Positions 8,545 to 16,768 of a stretch of 64,000 bases of DNA are shown here, piece after piece (the first letter of the stretch is position 1; the number at the start of each line of letters is the position of its first letter). This DNA comes from Polymorphospora lycopeni (lineage in GTDB: Bacteria; Actinomycetota; Actinomycetes; Mycobacteriales; Micromonosporaceae): positions 1-64,000 of the forward strand of contig NZ_JBCGDC010000013.1 in NCBI RefSeq assembly GCF_042237075.1. The letters are read 5' to 3'. The position numbers and the translations under genes are program-made. The notes under the pieces are model-generated. The model ran no database searches, was not told where the DNA came from, and saw only the letters and a program-made list of their open reading frames with translations.

Positions 8545-11160
8545 TCAGTCCAGTTCGGAGTCGAAGCTCAGGTCTCCCTGGAGGAATTCGACCCGGTCGA
8601 ACAGCCGCCGGTCGGTGCTGTGCAGCACCACCGGCAGCCCCTGAGCCAACTCTTCCACCAGCAGCGCCTTGATCTGGCCGTACTGGGCGTTCCGGTCGCG
8701 GTCCACATTGTGCAACCGGAGGCCCTTGGCCCGCAGCGCCGAACGCATTCCGCGCAGCTCCGGAATGTCCGGGCAGACGATGATGCTCCGGGCGGTCCGC
8801 CCGCCGGCGATCCGGCGCGACAGGCCCGTCTGGTCGATCCGGCGGCCCTGGCGGGCCAGCCGGCCCAGCCCCCAGTTGTCGATGACGACGACGAGTTCCA
8901 CCGGCCCGGCCGGCGCCTGCGCGTCGACACCGAACTCGGGCTCCTCGGCCAGCCGGACGTCCACCCTCGTCAGGCCGCCGTAGCGGTCGGCGACGAGAAA
9001 GCCACCGGGAACGGCGGCCAGCGCCCTGGGCAGCGCCACCGGGATCAGTTCGCTGCCGGCGGGCAGCCCGGCCACCGGCCAGCGCCAGCACCGGACCGCA
9101 CCGTCGTCGGCGACCGTGGCGACCCAGCGGTTGTCCGGGTCGACCACGATGTCGCGTACGGCGGAGCGGCTGCGCCCCTCGTGCAACTGCATCGCCACCC
9201 GGTGGTCGTCCAGCGACCAGACGATGGTGCGGCCGTGCTCGTCCCCGGCGATGACGAAGCCGCCGTCCGGGGTCACCGCGATCGCGGTGACCCGGGCGTG
9301 GTATCCGCTGAACGGCCGGGGCAGACCCGGGCCGAGCGCACTCCACCGGAAGACCTCGAGGCCGTTGTTGGTGGTGATCGTCGCCGCCCCGTCGGGGGTG
9401 ACGGCCACCGCCCGGGCCCGGCCGCTGCGGTGCCACCCGAGCCGCATCACGTCGACCTGGCCGCCCCGCCCGATGTCGATGCGTTCGACGTTGCCGTTCT
9501 GCCTGGTCGCGATCACCGCACGGGCGCCGGGCACGGCGGCCAGCCGGTAGTACGGCGCGTCGCTCGGCTTCGACCGCAGCAGCACCGTCGGTTCGCCGCC
9601 GGCCAGCGTCCACAACTGCAACTCGTCGCCCGTGCGGACCGGCTGCTCGGTCGCGCCGGTCTCGTCGGCTTGCCCGGGTCCGCCGGTCGTACCGGTCTCG
9701 CCGGGTCCGCTGGTCGCAACGGCCTCGGCGGTCTCGCTGGTCTCGCCGGGTTCGCCGGCCTCGTCCGGCTCCGGCGGGGGCGGTGCGGGGCGTACCAGGG
9801 CGACGAACTCGTCGCGGGTGCCGTGCAACCGCACGAGCGTCCGCACGTCGACATCGGCGATCCGTTCCGGCGCCGGCAGCTCCGGGCCGTCCAGCGGCCA
9901 GCGGTGGATGCCGGTGCGCCCACCCGTGACCGCCGTCCGCTGGTCACCGGTCACGGCGATCGCCCGGATCTCGGGCTCCTCGCTTCGCGTCCGGCCCGGC
10001 CGCCCCGCCGCCGCCCGGTCGCCGACGCCCGACCAGCGCAGCAGCAGCCCGTCGCGACCACCGCTGATCACGGTGCCGTCGCGTGCCGCGCCCAGGGCGG
10101 TCACCGTACGGTCGTGGGCGCCGACGACCGTACCGGCCGCGGCACTGCCGTCGACGGGCCAGGACAGCAACGTGCCCACCCCGGTGCTGGCGACGACCCA
10201 GGTGTCGTGGGCGGTCAGCACCCCGCGCCAGAGCCGGCCCTTGTGCCGGCCGACGATCGACGGCTCACCGGCACCGTCGGCCACCGGCCAGCGCCGGATC
10301 GTGCCGTCGTATCCGCAACTGACCACCCACTCCCCGGAGCGGGCCGCGACCAGTCCGGTGACGACGGTCGGCCGACCGTGGTCGCCGACGACGTGGCCCT
10401 CTCCGGTGGCATGGCTCCAGCGGTGCAGCCGACCCCGGGCGTCCGCGGCGAGGACGTGGTCGTCGGTGGCGGCGAGCGCGAAGATCTCCTCGCCCAGGTC
10501 GGCGAACACCTCGGGGCCGGCGTCCGGAGCCCGCCGGTCCCACCGCAGCAGTTGGCCGTCGACACCCGCCGAGAACAGGTGGGTGCCGGTGGCGCAGACC
10601 GCGTGCACGATGCCTGCGTGGGCGCCCAGCCGGACGACCGGCCCCCAGCCGTCGGCGAGGTCGACGACGTGGACCGCCCCGCTCTGGTCACCGATGACGG
10701 CGACGTCTCCGGTCCCGGGGGCCAGTGCGACGGCGGTGGCCGGAGCGGACAGTTCGCCGACCGGTCGCCAGCCCGGGCCGCTGTCCGCCCGCCAGCCGAA
10801 CAGTGTCCCGTCGTCGCCGCTGGCGATGACGAGGGACGCGTCGTCGCCGACCGCCACCGCCGAGATCGCGCCCCGCCCGATCCGGTAGCGGTGCCGCAGC
10901 CAGCTGGTGGAATAGCGGGTGATCAGTGCCGGCGCGGGGATGCCGGAGCCGAGCAGGTCGTCGACCCGGGCGGCGATCACCGGGGCGATCAGGTCCGTAC
11001 GCGGTCTTCCGTCCGGGCTGTCGGCCCTGGTCCGGGTGGTGTAGAGCAGTTGCTGCGCGAGCGTGGCCCGGGCCCCGCCGGCCGACTCGACGCTCAGCTC
11101 CGGCAGTTCGGCCGCGGCGGCCCTGAGCAGGCCGAGCAGCTGCCCGACGCTAGAGTTCAT
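8545..11160 (-). CDS. WD40 beta-propeller protein with C-terminal NYN-like domain
   Basis: The 871-residue protein has an N-terminal helical region of about 100 residues, then at least a dozen WD40-type blades (for example SGDDGTLFGWRAD, SAGVDGQLLRWDRR, SCGYDGTIRRWPV, SGGRDGLLLRWSG) enough for two propellers, broken by a Pro/Glu/Thr/Gly-rich linker coded near 9640-9790. The last 118 residues begin VELVVVIDNW and end with PVVLHSTDRRLFDRVEFL, which resembles a NYN/PIN-type nuclease: Asp761 and Asp850 fit two acidic positions, but a middle aspartate appears missing. ATG 11160 overlaps the end of the NTPase gene by 11 bases. A sensor or scaffold with an RNase-like tail is inferred. Confidence 0.8.
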   Translation of the reverse strand: MNSSVGQLLGLLRAAAAELPELSVESAGGARATLAQQLLYTTRTRADSPDGRPRTDLIAPVIAARVDDLLGSGIPAPALITRYSTSWLRHRYRIGRGAISAVAVGDDASLVIASGDDGTLFGWRADSGPGWRPVGELSAPATAVALAPGTGDVAVIGDQSGAVHVVDLADGWGPVVRLGAHAGIVHAVCATGTHLFSAGVDGQLLRWDRRAPDAGPEVFADLGEEIFALAATDDHVLAADARGRLHRWSHATGEGHVVGDHGRPTVVTGLVAARSGEWVVSCGYDGTIRRWPVADGAGEPSIVGRHKGRLWRGVLTAHDTWVVASTGVGTLLSWPVDGSAAAGTVVGAHDRTVTALGAARDGTVISGGRDGLLLRWSGVGDRAAAGRPGRTRSEEPEIRAIAVTGDQRTAVTGGRTGIHRWPLDGPELPAPERIADVDVRTLVRLHGTRDEFVALVRPAPPPPEPDEAGEPGETSETAEAVATSGPGETGTTGGPGQADETGATEQPVRTGDELQLWTLAGGEPTVLLRSKPSDAPYYRLAAVPGARAVIATRQNGNVERIDIGRGGQVDVMRLGWHRSGRARAVAVTPDGAATITTNNGLEVFRWSALGPGLPRPFSGYHARVTAIAVTPDGGFVIAGDEHGRTIVWSLDDHRVAMQLHEGRSRSAVRDIVVDPDNRWVATVADDGAVRCWRWPVAGLPAGSELIPVALPRALAAVPGGFLVADRYGGLTRVDVRLAEEPEFGVDAQAPAGPVELVVVIDNWGLGRLARQGRRIDQTGLSRRIAGGRTARSIIVCPDIPELRGMRSALRAKGLRLHNVDRDRNAQYGQIKALLVEELAQGLPVVLHSTDRRLFDRVEFLQGDLSFDSELD

Positions 11161-13888
11161 CGGGGCCGCCCTCCGGGTCGAAGTCCTCGTCGACCGCGCG
11201 CACGACGTAGCCGCCGACGGTCGCCTCGATCCGCAGCGAGTACTGGTGTGTCGGCTTCTCGCTGCGCTCCCGGCGCCACCCCTCGTAGACCAGGACGCCC
11301 AGTCGCCCGGCCCGCCAGGCGGTGCTCAGCGGGTAGTCCTCGCGCAGGGTGTCGAGCTGGGACTCGGCCTCGGCACGGGTGGCGAAGATCTGCGGCCGCT
11401 GCTGCGGCCGCGGACTCCCCAACGCCCTGCGCAGCACCCGGTGACCCCAGTTCGGGTGTGCCTGTCCCGGCGAACGCCGCTCCGGATGCCGGTCGATACG
11501 GTCGACGCGGTGCTTGTGCACGCCGATCCGCCACTGGCCGGCCCCGACGGGTTCGGGCTCCAGGTCGACGTAGTGGCCGACGAAGCCGGCCTCCCAGTCC
11601 TGGATGGTCAGCCCGAACCACTTCACCCACAGCCGCACCGAGTCACCGTCGTCGTCCTCGCGCCGGGCGATCGGGTAGACCTCGCGCAGCCGCTGCAGTG
11701 AGGCCACCGCCTCGGCCCGGCTGGTGTAACGGAGTTCGCCGGTGAGGAAGGCGACGATCTCGCCCTGTCCCAGCACCGCGTACCGGCGCTGGCCGGGCGC
11801 CGGCGTCTCCGCCGATTCCTCCACCGGCGGTGGCGCGCTCGCGATGACCCGCGACGGCCTCGGCAGGACCGGGACACTCCGCGCGGACAGCAGCCCCGAC
11901 GCGAGCCGCCCGGTGTCCAGGAGCCGCTGGGTCACCGTCAGGCCGGCGATGGCGGCGTCCAGGCCGAGCGGGATGTCGCCGGCGGCGGGCGCGGGAGCCA
12001 GCAGGCAGGCTTCCAGCCACTCCCATGACTCGACCAGCAGTGCCAGCCGGCCCTGCCACAGCGCCAGGTCCTCGTCGTCGTGGCCGAGTTCGGCCGCCGC
12101 GTCGATGATCTCGGCGAGCCGCGCCGGCGTCTCGGCCAGGGCGAGCCGGCCGGTACGGGCATCCCACTCGACCCCTTCGGGGAACAGCGGGGTGAGTGCC
12201 CGGACGAACCGGCGCCGTTCCAGGTCGGCGCCGGTCCACTCACTGTCGGAGGCGGCCATGGCCCGTACCGCCGCCGCGGCCGCCGGATGGAAGAGCATCA
12301 CCCGACCGGCCGGCTCGGCACCCGCCGCCGGATCCGGCAGCACCAGGTATTCCCGTACCGGCCCACGCAGGACGTTCTCCCGGGCCCCGCGCCAGGTCTG
12401 CGAGCCCGGCCGGCTCCGGCCGGGCTCGTCGGCGACCGTCCACACCCGGGACATCTCGGTCTCGGTGAGGCCGTGCCGGGTCGTCGCCGCGATGAACAAC
12501 GCCCGTTCGCTGTCCCGCAGCACCCGCTCCGGCCAGGCACCCGGACCCAGGTCACGGCCGAGCAGCCGGGGTAGCGCGCCGTGGTAGTAGTCGACCAGGC
12601 TCCCGATCGGTTCGGAGCGCCACAGGTCGGCCGGCACCTGCCCGGCCGCCCGGATCTCCGCCAGGTAACCGGCGGCGACCAGGAACTGGCCCGCGCAGCG
12701 GCGCACCACGGCGGCGGCGACGGCGTCCATCCGCTCCGCGCGAAGCCGTACGGCCAGCGCCGGATCGGTGAGCGTGGTCAGGACGTATTCGCCGATGTCG
12801 GCGTCGGCGCTGTCGGCGAGGTCGAGCCGACGCGGGTACGGCCCGTCCGGCGGGAAGCCGACCGGCGGGTACTGGGAGAACAGCAGGAGGCGCAGACCCC
12901 AGCGGGCGAAGTCCGCGTACCGGGTGAGCAGTTCGGTGAGCACCCGCAGGCTCTCCGCGTCGCGGCGCTGGTCGTCCACCGCGTCGACGACGAGGACCAG
13001 CGTGTCCGGTTCGTCGCCACGTTCCCGCGCGATCCTGGCCCGGGCCTCCAGCACCCCGTAGAGGAAGCCCAGGGTCGGGGTGGCGATGACCGGCTTGTTG
13101 ACACCGATGGCGGTGCCGCTGCCGACCTGCTGGGTCAGCTTGATGAAGGTCGCACCGTGCGCGAGCAGCGCCTCGGGCGCGTCGCGGCCGATCACGTCGG
13201 CGACCGCGTGCACGAGTTCGCTCTCCCGTACGGCCGGGCCGCCGGCCTGTCCCACCTGGTCCCAGACCGTCGCGTAGGCGACCGTCACCCCGGTCTCGTC
13301 GGCGAGCCGGTGCAGGACCGTACGCGCCAGCGTGCTCTTGCCGGCACCCGGGCGACCCGTGACCAGCAGGACGTCCTGCGCGGAATCGTGGCGGGCCCAG
13401 GCGGTGACGTGGTGGAGGGCGGTGGTGCGCGGCTGGATGAAACCGACCTGCTCCACCCTGCCCTGGAACGGCTCGGCGGGACGCTGCGCCATGCCCACGA
13501 CCAGCGCCAGCCGGTGCCGGTGCACGTCGGTCACGCTGCGCACCGCCCGCGCCACCAGGTCGGCGAGCGGCGGGTTACGGTCCCGCAACGCGTCCAGGTC
13601 GGCGGTCAGCAGCAGCGTGGACCGTCGCGGTGCCGGCGGTGGTTGGGTGCCGGCGGCGGCGACCGCCTCGCCGAACGGGGCGAGCAGGCTGAGCGCCCGC
13701 TCGTCGGTGCCCGGATCGTCGAGCCAGACGAGATCGACCTCGGCCGGTCGTATGTGGTGCCCGAGCTGGCTCGCCGCCTCCCGCAGAAGCTGCCGCTTGC
13801 CGAGGCCGGCCAGGCCGGTGAGGCAGAGCACCGGCCTGGTGCCGGTCAGTGCCCCCTGCAGCCAGCCGACGAAGTCCTGTGGCCTCAT
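11150..13888 (-). CDS. STAND/NACHT-like P-loop NTPase
   Basis: This 912-residue protein holds two P-loop-like segments. The first, GLAGLGKR (25-32), lacks the Ser/Thr after the lysine and is probably inactive; the second, GRPGAGKST (178-186), is intact and is followed by a Walker B-like LVLVVDAVDD (297-306). Long helical regions follow, and the C-terminal 200 residues contain a duplicated module around RAEAVASLQRLREVYPIARR and RAEAESQLDTLREDYPLS. This is the layout of signal-transduction NTPases of bacterial conflict systems, where the C-terminus senses and the N-terminus recruits effectors. ATG 13888 overlaps the preceding stop as ATGA, and its own end overlaps the WD40 gene start. Confidence 0.78.
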   Translation of the reverse strand: MRPQDFVGWLQGALTGTRPVLCLTGLAGLGKRQLLREAASQLGHHIRPAEVDLVWLDDPGTDERALSLLAPFGEAVAAAGTQPPPAPRRSTLLLTADLDALRDRNPPLADLVARAVRSVTDVHRHRLALVVGMAQRPAEPFQGRVEQVGFIQPRTTALHHVTAWARHDSAQDVLLVTGRPGAGKSTLARTVLHRLADETGVTVAYATVWDQVGQAGGPAVRESELVHAVADVIGRDAPEALLAHGATFIKLTQQVGSGTAIGVNKPVIATPTLGFLYGVLEARARIARERGDEPDTLVLVVDAVDDQRRDAESLRVLTELLTRYADFARWGLRLLLFSQYPPVGFPPDGPYPRRLDLADSADADIGEYVLTTLTDPALAVRLRAERMDAVAAAVVRRCAGQFLVAAGYLAEIRAAGQVPADLWRSEPIGSLVDYYHGALPRLLGRDLGPGAWPERVLRDSERALFIAATTRHGLTETEMSRVWTVADEPGRSRPGSQTWRGARENVLRGPVREYLVLPDPAAGAEPAGRVMLFHPAAAAAVRAMAASDSEWTGADLERRRFVRALTPLFPEGVEWDARTGRLALAETPARLAEIIDAAAELGHDDEDLALWQGRLALLVESWEWLEACLLAPAPAAGDIPLGLDAAIAGLTVTQRLLDTGRLASGLLSARSVPVLPRPSRVIASAPPPVEESAETPAPGQRRYAVLGQGEIVAFLTGELRYTSRAEAVASLQRLREVYPIARREDDDGDSVRLWVKWFGLTIQDWEAGFVGHYVDLEPEPVGAGQWRIGVHKHRVDRIDRHPERRSPGQAHPNWGHRVLRRALGSPRPQQRPQIFATRAEAESQLDTLREDYPLSTAWRAGRLGVLVYEGWRRERSEKPTHQYSLRIEATVGGYVVRAVDEDFDPEGGPDEL

Positions 13889-14451
13889 CCAGCGGTGGGC
13901 CGGGTGAAGTCCAATCCGGTCACGGGGCCGTCCGCTTCCTCGACGACCTGGTCGATCTCGTAGCTGCCGGCCGGAAGCTCACCGTGGACGGCGCGCAGCG
14001 GCTGCCGCAGCTTCTTGACGTCCTGCTTGAGCTTCACCCGTACGCCGGTGGCCTCGCGCGGCTCGCCGACGAACGTCAGCCGCTGCCCGACGACCGTCTC
14101 GGCGAGCCGGCGCAGCGTGTCGAGCTGCGTCAGCAGGTCCTGGTCCGTGCCGCTCGCCGGTAGATGGCCCTCCCGGTAGGGGCTGAGCATCGCCCGCGCG
14201 GTAAGGATCTCCCTCTCCCGCTCGGCGAGGACGTCGTGGTCGATCGTCACCGACCGCAGCGGCTGGTCGAGCACCTGCTCGCCGCCGGACACGGCGACGA
14301 CCTCCTGCGCGGGCTCTTCCTGCCCGGCCGCGCGGGCGGCGTTCCGCTCCCGTCGGCGTTCCAGCCAGGCGCCGGTCTGGTCGTAGAGGAAACGCACACC
14401 TTCCGCGAGAACTATCGCGCTCACCGCGGCGATCGTCAGAGGTTCGGGCAC
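13885..14451 (-). CDS. Small membrane-helix protein, first gene of the STAND-WD40 operon
   Basis: The 188-residue product starts MPEPLTIAAVSAIVLAEGVR, a hydrophobic N-terminal helix followed by a basic stretch (LERRRERNAAR) and a soluble, largely helical and charged remainder. It is not a recognised enzyme. The GTG start at 14449-14451 has a near-perfect Shine-Dalgarno, TAGGAGG at 14457-14463 on the minus strand, with six bases between. Its stop overlaps the ATG of the NTPase gene. Short proteins with this kind of N-terminal EG-x-x-FLY helix occur beside STAND or caspase genes in actinomycetes; a membrane-docking role for the complex is a guess. Confidence 0.7.
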   Translation of the reverse strand: MPEPLTIAAVSAIVLAEGVRFLYDQTGAWLERRRERNAARAAGQEEPAQEVVAVSGGEQVLDQPLRSVTIDHDVLAEREREILTARAMLSPYREGHLPASGTDQDLLTQLDTLRRLAETVVGQRLTFVGEPREATGVRVKLKQDVKKLRQPLRAVHGELPAGSYEIDQVVEEADGPVTGLDFTRPTAG

Positions 14452-14456
14452 GTCGG

Positions 14457-14463
14457 CCTCCTA
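14457..14463 (-). promoter_or_regulatory. Strong ribosome binding site fixing the start of the conflict operon
   Basis: TAGGAGG on the minus strand lies five to six bases before GTG 14449-14451. It is the best Shine-Dalgarno in the island and decides this start. The two downstream genes rely on overlapping start-stop pairs instead. The remaining intergenic part up to 14618 shows no clear promoter. Confidence 0.7.
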
Positions 14464-14618
14464 CCGGGGGTGAAGGTCTCCACCGTACCGCCGGCGGTCA
14501 CGCGATCAGCCCGATCGGACGGTCGCGAATCCGTCAGCGGTTCCGGTTGCGCGGATGGGCCGACCGGCCGGTTCCAGCGGTCTCATCGTCCATAGTGGAG
14601 CGTTCCGGTCGTCGGCGG

Positions 14619-15251
14619 TCAACCGACGATGACGACGTCGAGCCGGCGTGGGCCGTGCACACCCTCGATGCGGTGCAGTTCGATGTCGCTGGTGGCGCTC
14701 GGGCCACTGACGAAGGTGAGCGGCCGGGTCGCGTCCAGCCGGGCCAGTGCCTCGGGGACGAGGCCGACGACCTGTTCGGCCCGGACCACGCAGACGTGGT
14801 GGTCGGGGACGAGGGACAGGATCCGCCGGCCCTGGCCCGGCCCGCAGTCCAGGACGATGGTTCCGGTGTCGGCGACCGCGACGGCGCAGCCGGTGACGAC
14901 GGCGTCGGCGGCGTCGAGGTCGCCGACGGTCAGCGGCGGCTGGTCGGTGAGTACGGTCGCGTCCGCCGTCGCCCGCCAGCCGGTCAGCCACTGCGGCGGG
15001 GTACCGGCGGGGACGACGAGCCGCCGTACGTCGTGGAGTGCCGCCGCGATGGCGTCCGCCACCTCGTCGGCGCCGCACCGGCGTACCCCGGCCCGGTAGT
15101 CGTGCAGCCGGTCGGCGAACCGGTCGAGCAGGTCGGGGTGGCCCGGGGGAAGGGCGCCGGCCCGGCGGTAGTCGCGCGGCACGGTGACCCCGCCGGCACC
15201 GTCCGGCACCGCCTGCCGGAGGCGGGCGAGGATCCGTTCGCGGGCGTTCAT
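14619..15251 (-). CDS. lutC: L-lactate utilisation protein C
   Basis: LutC (LUD domain, 210 residues) is the third component of the LutABC iron-sulfur complex that oxidises L-lactate to pyruvate. Typical features are the N-terminal MNARERILARLRQAV helix, CAVAVADTGTIVLDCGPGQG and SLVPDHHVCVV. An upstream in-frame start exists at 15296, but ATG 15251 overlaps the lutB stop as ATGA and starts exactly at the family N-terminus. It is the last gene of the lutABC operon read right to left. Confidence 0.9.
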   Translation of the reverse strand: MNARERILARLRQAVPDGAGGVTVPRDYRRAGALPPGHPDLLDRFADRLHDYRAGVRRCGADEVADAIAAALHDVRRLVVPAGTPPQWLTGWRATADATVLTDQPPLTVGDLDAADAVVTGCAVAVADTGTIVLDCGPGQGRRILSLVPDHHVCVVRAEQVVGLVPEALARLDATRPLTFVSGPSATSDIELHRIEGVHGPRRLDVVIVG

Positions 15252-16768
15252 GGTGTGTTCCCTCCGTCTTCGGCCCGGCCGGACCGGGCCCACCATTCGC
15301 GGAACGTCTGGGCCGGTGGTGCGGGCAGGTCCCGGCTGCGGGTCCAGGCCGCGCCCGGGCCGGGCAGCCGGCGGATCCGGGGCGGGGCGGGGTCGCGGCG
15401 GCTCTGCCAGCGGGCGAGGAGCCGGCCCCAGCGGCTGAGTCGTTGGGCGATCCGTAGCCGGCGGGGGTCACGGAGCGTCCACGCGACCGCGCCGAGGCCG
15501 GCCGCCTCGGCCGACGGCAGCGGCCCGGACCGGGCCTCGGTCGCCCGGGCGCGCAGGTGCACCAGCATGGCCGGGATGTCGATCCGGACCGGGCAGGCGT
15601 CGAAGCAGGCGCCGCAGAGTGACGACGCGAACGGCAGCGCGGCGTTCGGGTCGTCGCCGCCGGTGATGCCGGTCAGTTGCGGGGAGAGCACCGCCCCGAT
15701 CGGGCCGGGGTAGACCGACCCGTACGCGTGGCCGCCGGCGCGCTCGTAGACGGGGCAGACGTTCAGGCACGCCGAACAGCGGATGCAGTGCAGGGCGGCG
15801 CGGCCGTGCGGGTCGGCGAGGACGGCGCTGCGGCCGTTGTCGAGCAGGACGACGTGGACGTGCTGCGGCCCGTCGCCGGGCGTCACCCCGGTCCACATCG
15901 AGGTGTACGGGTTCATCCGTTCGCCGGTGCTGGAGCGGGGGAGGAGCTGCAGGAACACCTCCAGGTCCTGCCAGGTCGGCACGAGCTTCTCGATCCCGAC
16001 GACGGAGATGAGGGTTTCCGGGAGGGTGAGGCACATCCGGCCGTTGCCCTCCGACTCGACCACCGACAGGGTGCCGGTCTCGGCGACGGCGAAGTTCGCC
16101 CCGGAGACGGCGACCCGGGACCGCAGGAACGTGGCGCGCAGGTGCCGGCGGGCGGCCTCGGCCAGCGCGGCCGGGTCGTCGCTCAGCTCCGGGTCGACGC
16201 CGGGCATCTCCCGGCGGAAGATGTCGCGGATCTCCCGCCGGTTGCGGTGGATGGCGGGGACCAGGATGTGGCTTCCCTCGTCCCGGCCGAGTTGGACGAT
16301 CAGTTCGGCGAGGTCGGTCTCCACCGCCCGTACGCCGGCATCCGCGAGCGCCTCGTTGAGGCGGATCTCCTGGGTCACCATCGACTTGACCTTGACGACC
16401 TCGTCGGCGCCGGTGGCCCGGACGAGGTCGGTGACGATCCGGCGGGCGTCGGCGGCGTCGGCGGCCCAGTGCACGGTCGCCCCGCGGGCGGTGGCCGCGG
16501 CCTCGAACGTGGTCAGCAGTTCCGGCAGCCGGGCCAGCACGTCGGCCTTGATGGCGCTGCCGGCCAGGCGCAGCTCTTCCCAGTCGGGTACCTCGGCGAC
16601 CATCCTGCGCCGCTTCTCCCGGATGGTGGCGGTGGCGTTGCCGAGGTTGTGGCGCAACTGGGTGTCGCGCAGCGTACGCGCCGCGGCGGCCGGGAACGGC
16701 TCGTCGCCGCGCAGCCGCGACCCGGGGTCCGCGGTCGGTGGGCCGGGCATGCCGAGGAACGTCGTCAC
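15248..16768 (-). CDS. lutB: L-lactate utilisation iron-sulfur protein B
   Basis: The 506-residue protein has an N-terminal LUD domain (VVKVKSMVTQEIRLNEAL, AETGTLSVVESEGNGRMC) followed by two ferredoxin-like 4Fe-4S motifs, CIRCSACLNVCPVY and CGACFDACPV, and a C-terminal tail. It is the electron-transfer core of the LutABC complex. GTG 16768 overlaps the lutA stop as GTGA; its own stop overlaps lutC, so the three genes are translationally coupled. The length is at the upper end for LutB because of a Pro/Arg-rich C-terminal extension. Confidence 0.92.
   Translation of the reverse strand: MTTFLGMPGPPTADPGSRLRGDEPFPAAAARTLRDTQLRHNLGNATATIREKRRRMVAEVPDWEELRLAGSAIKADVLARLPELLTTFEAAATARGATVHWAADAADARRIVTDLVRATGADEVVKVKSMVTQEIRLNEALADAGVRAVETDLAELIVQLGRDEGSHILVPAIHRNRREIRDIFRREMPGVDPELSDDPAALAEAARRHLRATFLRSRVAVSGANFAVAETGTLSVVESEGNGRMCLTLPETLISVVGIEKLVPTWQDLEVFLQLLPRSSTGERMNPYTSMWTGVTPGDGPQHVHVVLLDNGRSAVLADPHGRAALHCIRCSACLNVCPVYERAGGHAYGSVYPGPIGAVLSPQLTGITGGDDPNAALPFASSLCGACFDACPVRIDIPAMLVHLRARATEARSGPLPSAEAAGLGAVAWTLRDPRRLRIAQRLSRWGRLLARWQSRRDPAPPRIRRLPGPGAAWTRSRDLPAPPAQTFREWWARSGRAEDGGNTP

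Noticed and set aside
8314..11745. A plus-strand open frame of more than 1100 codons opposite the WD40 gene
   Set aside because: It is a shadow caused by high GC; it lacks start signals and domain-like sequence, while the minus frame has clear WD40 repeats.
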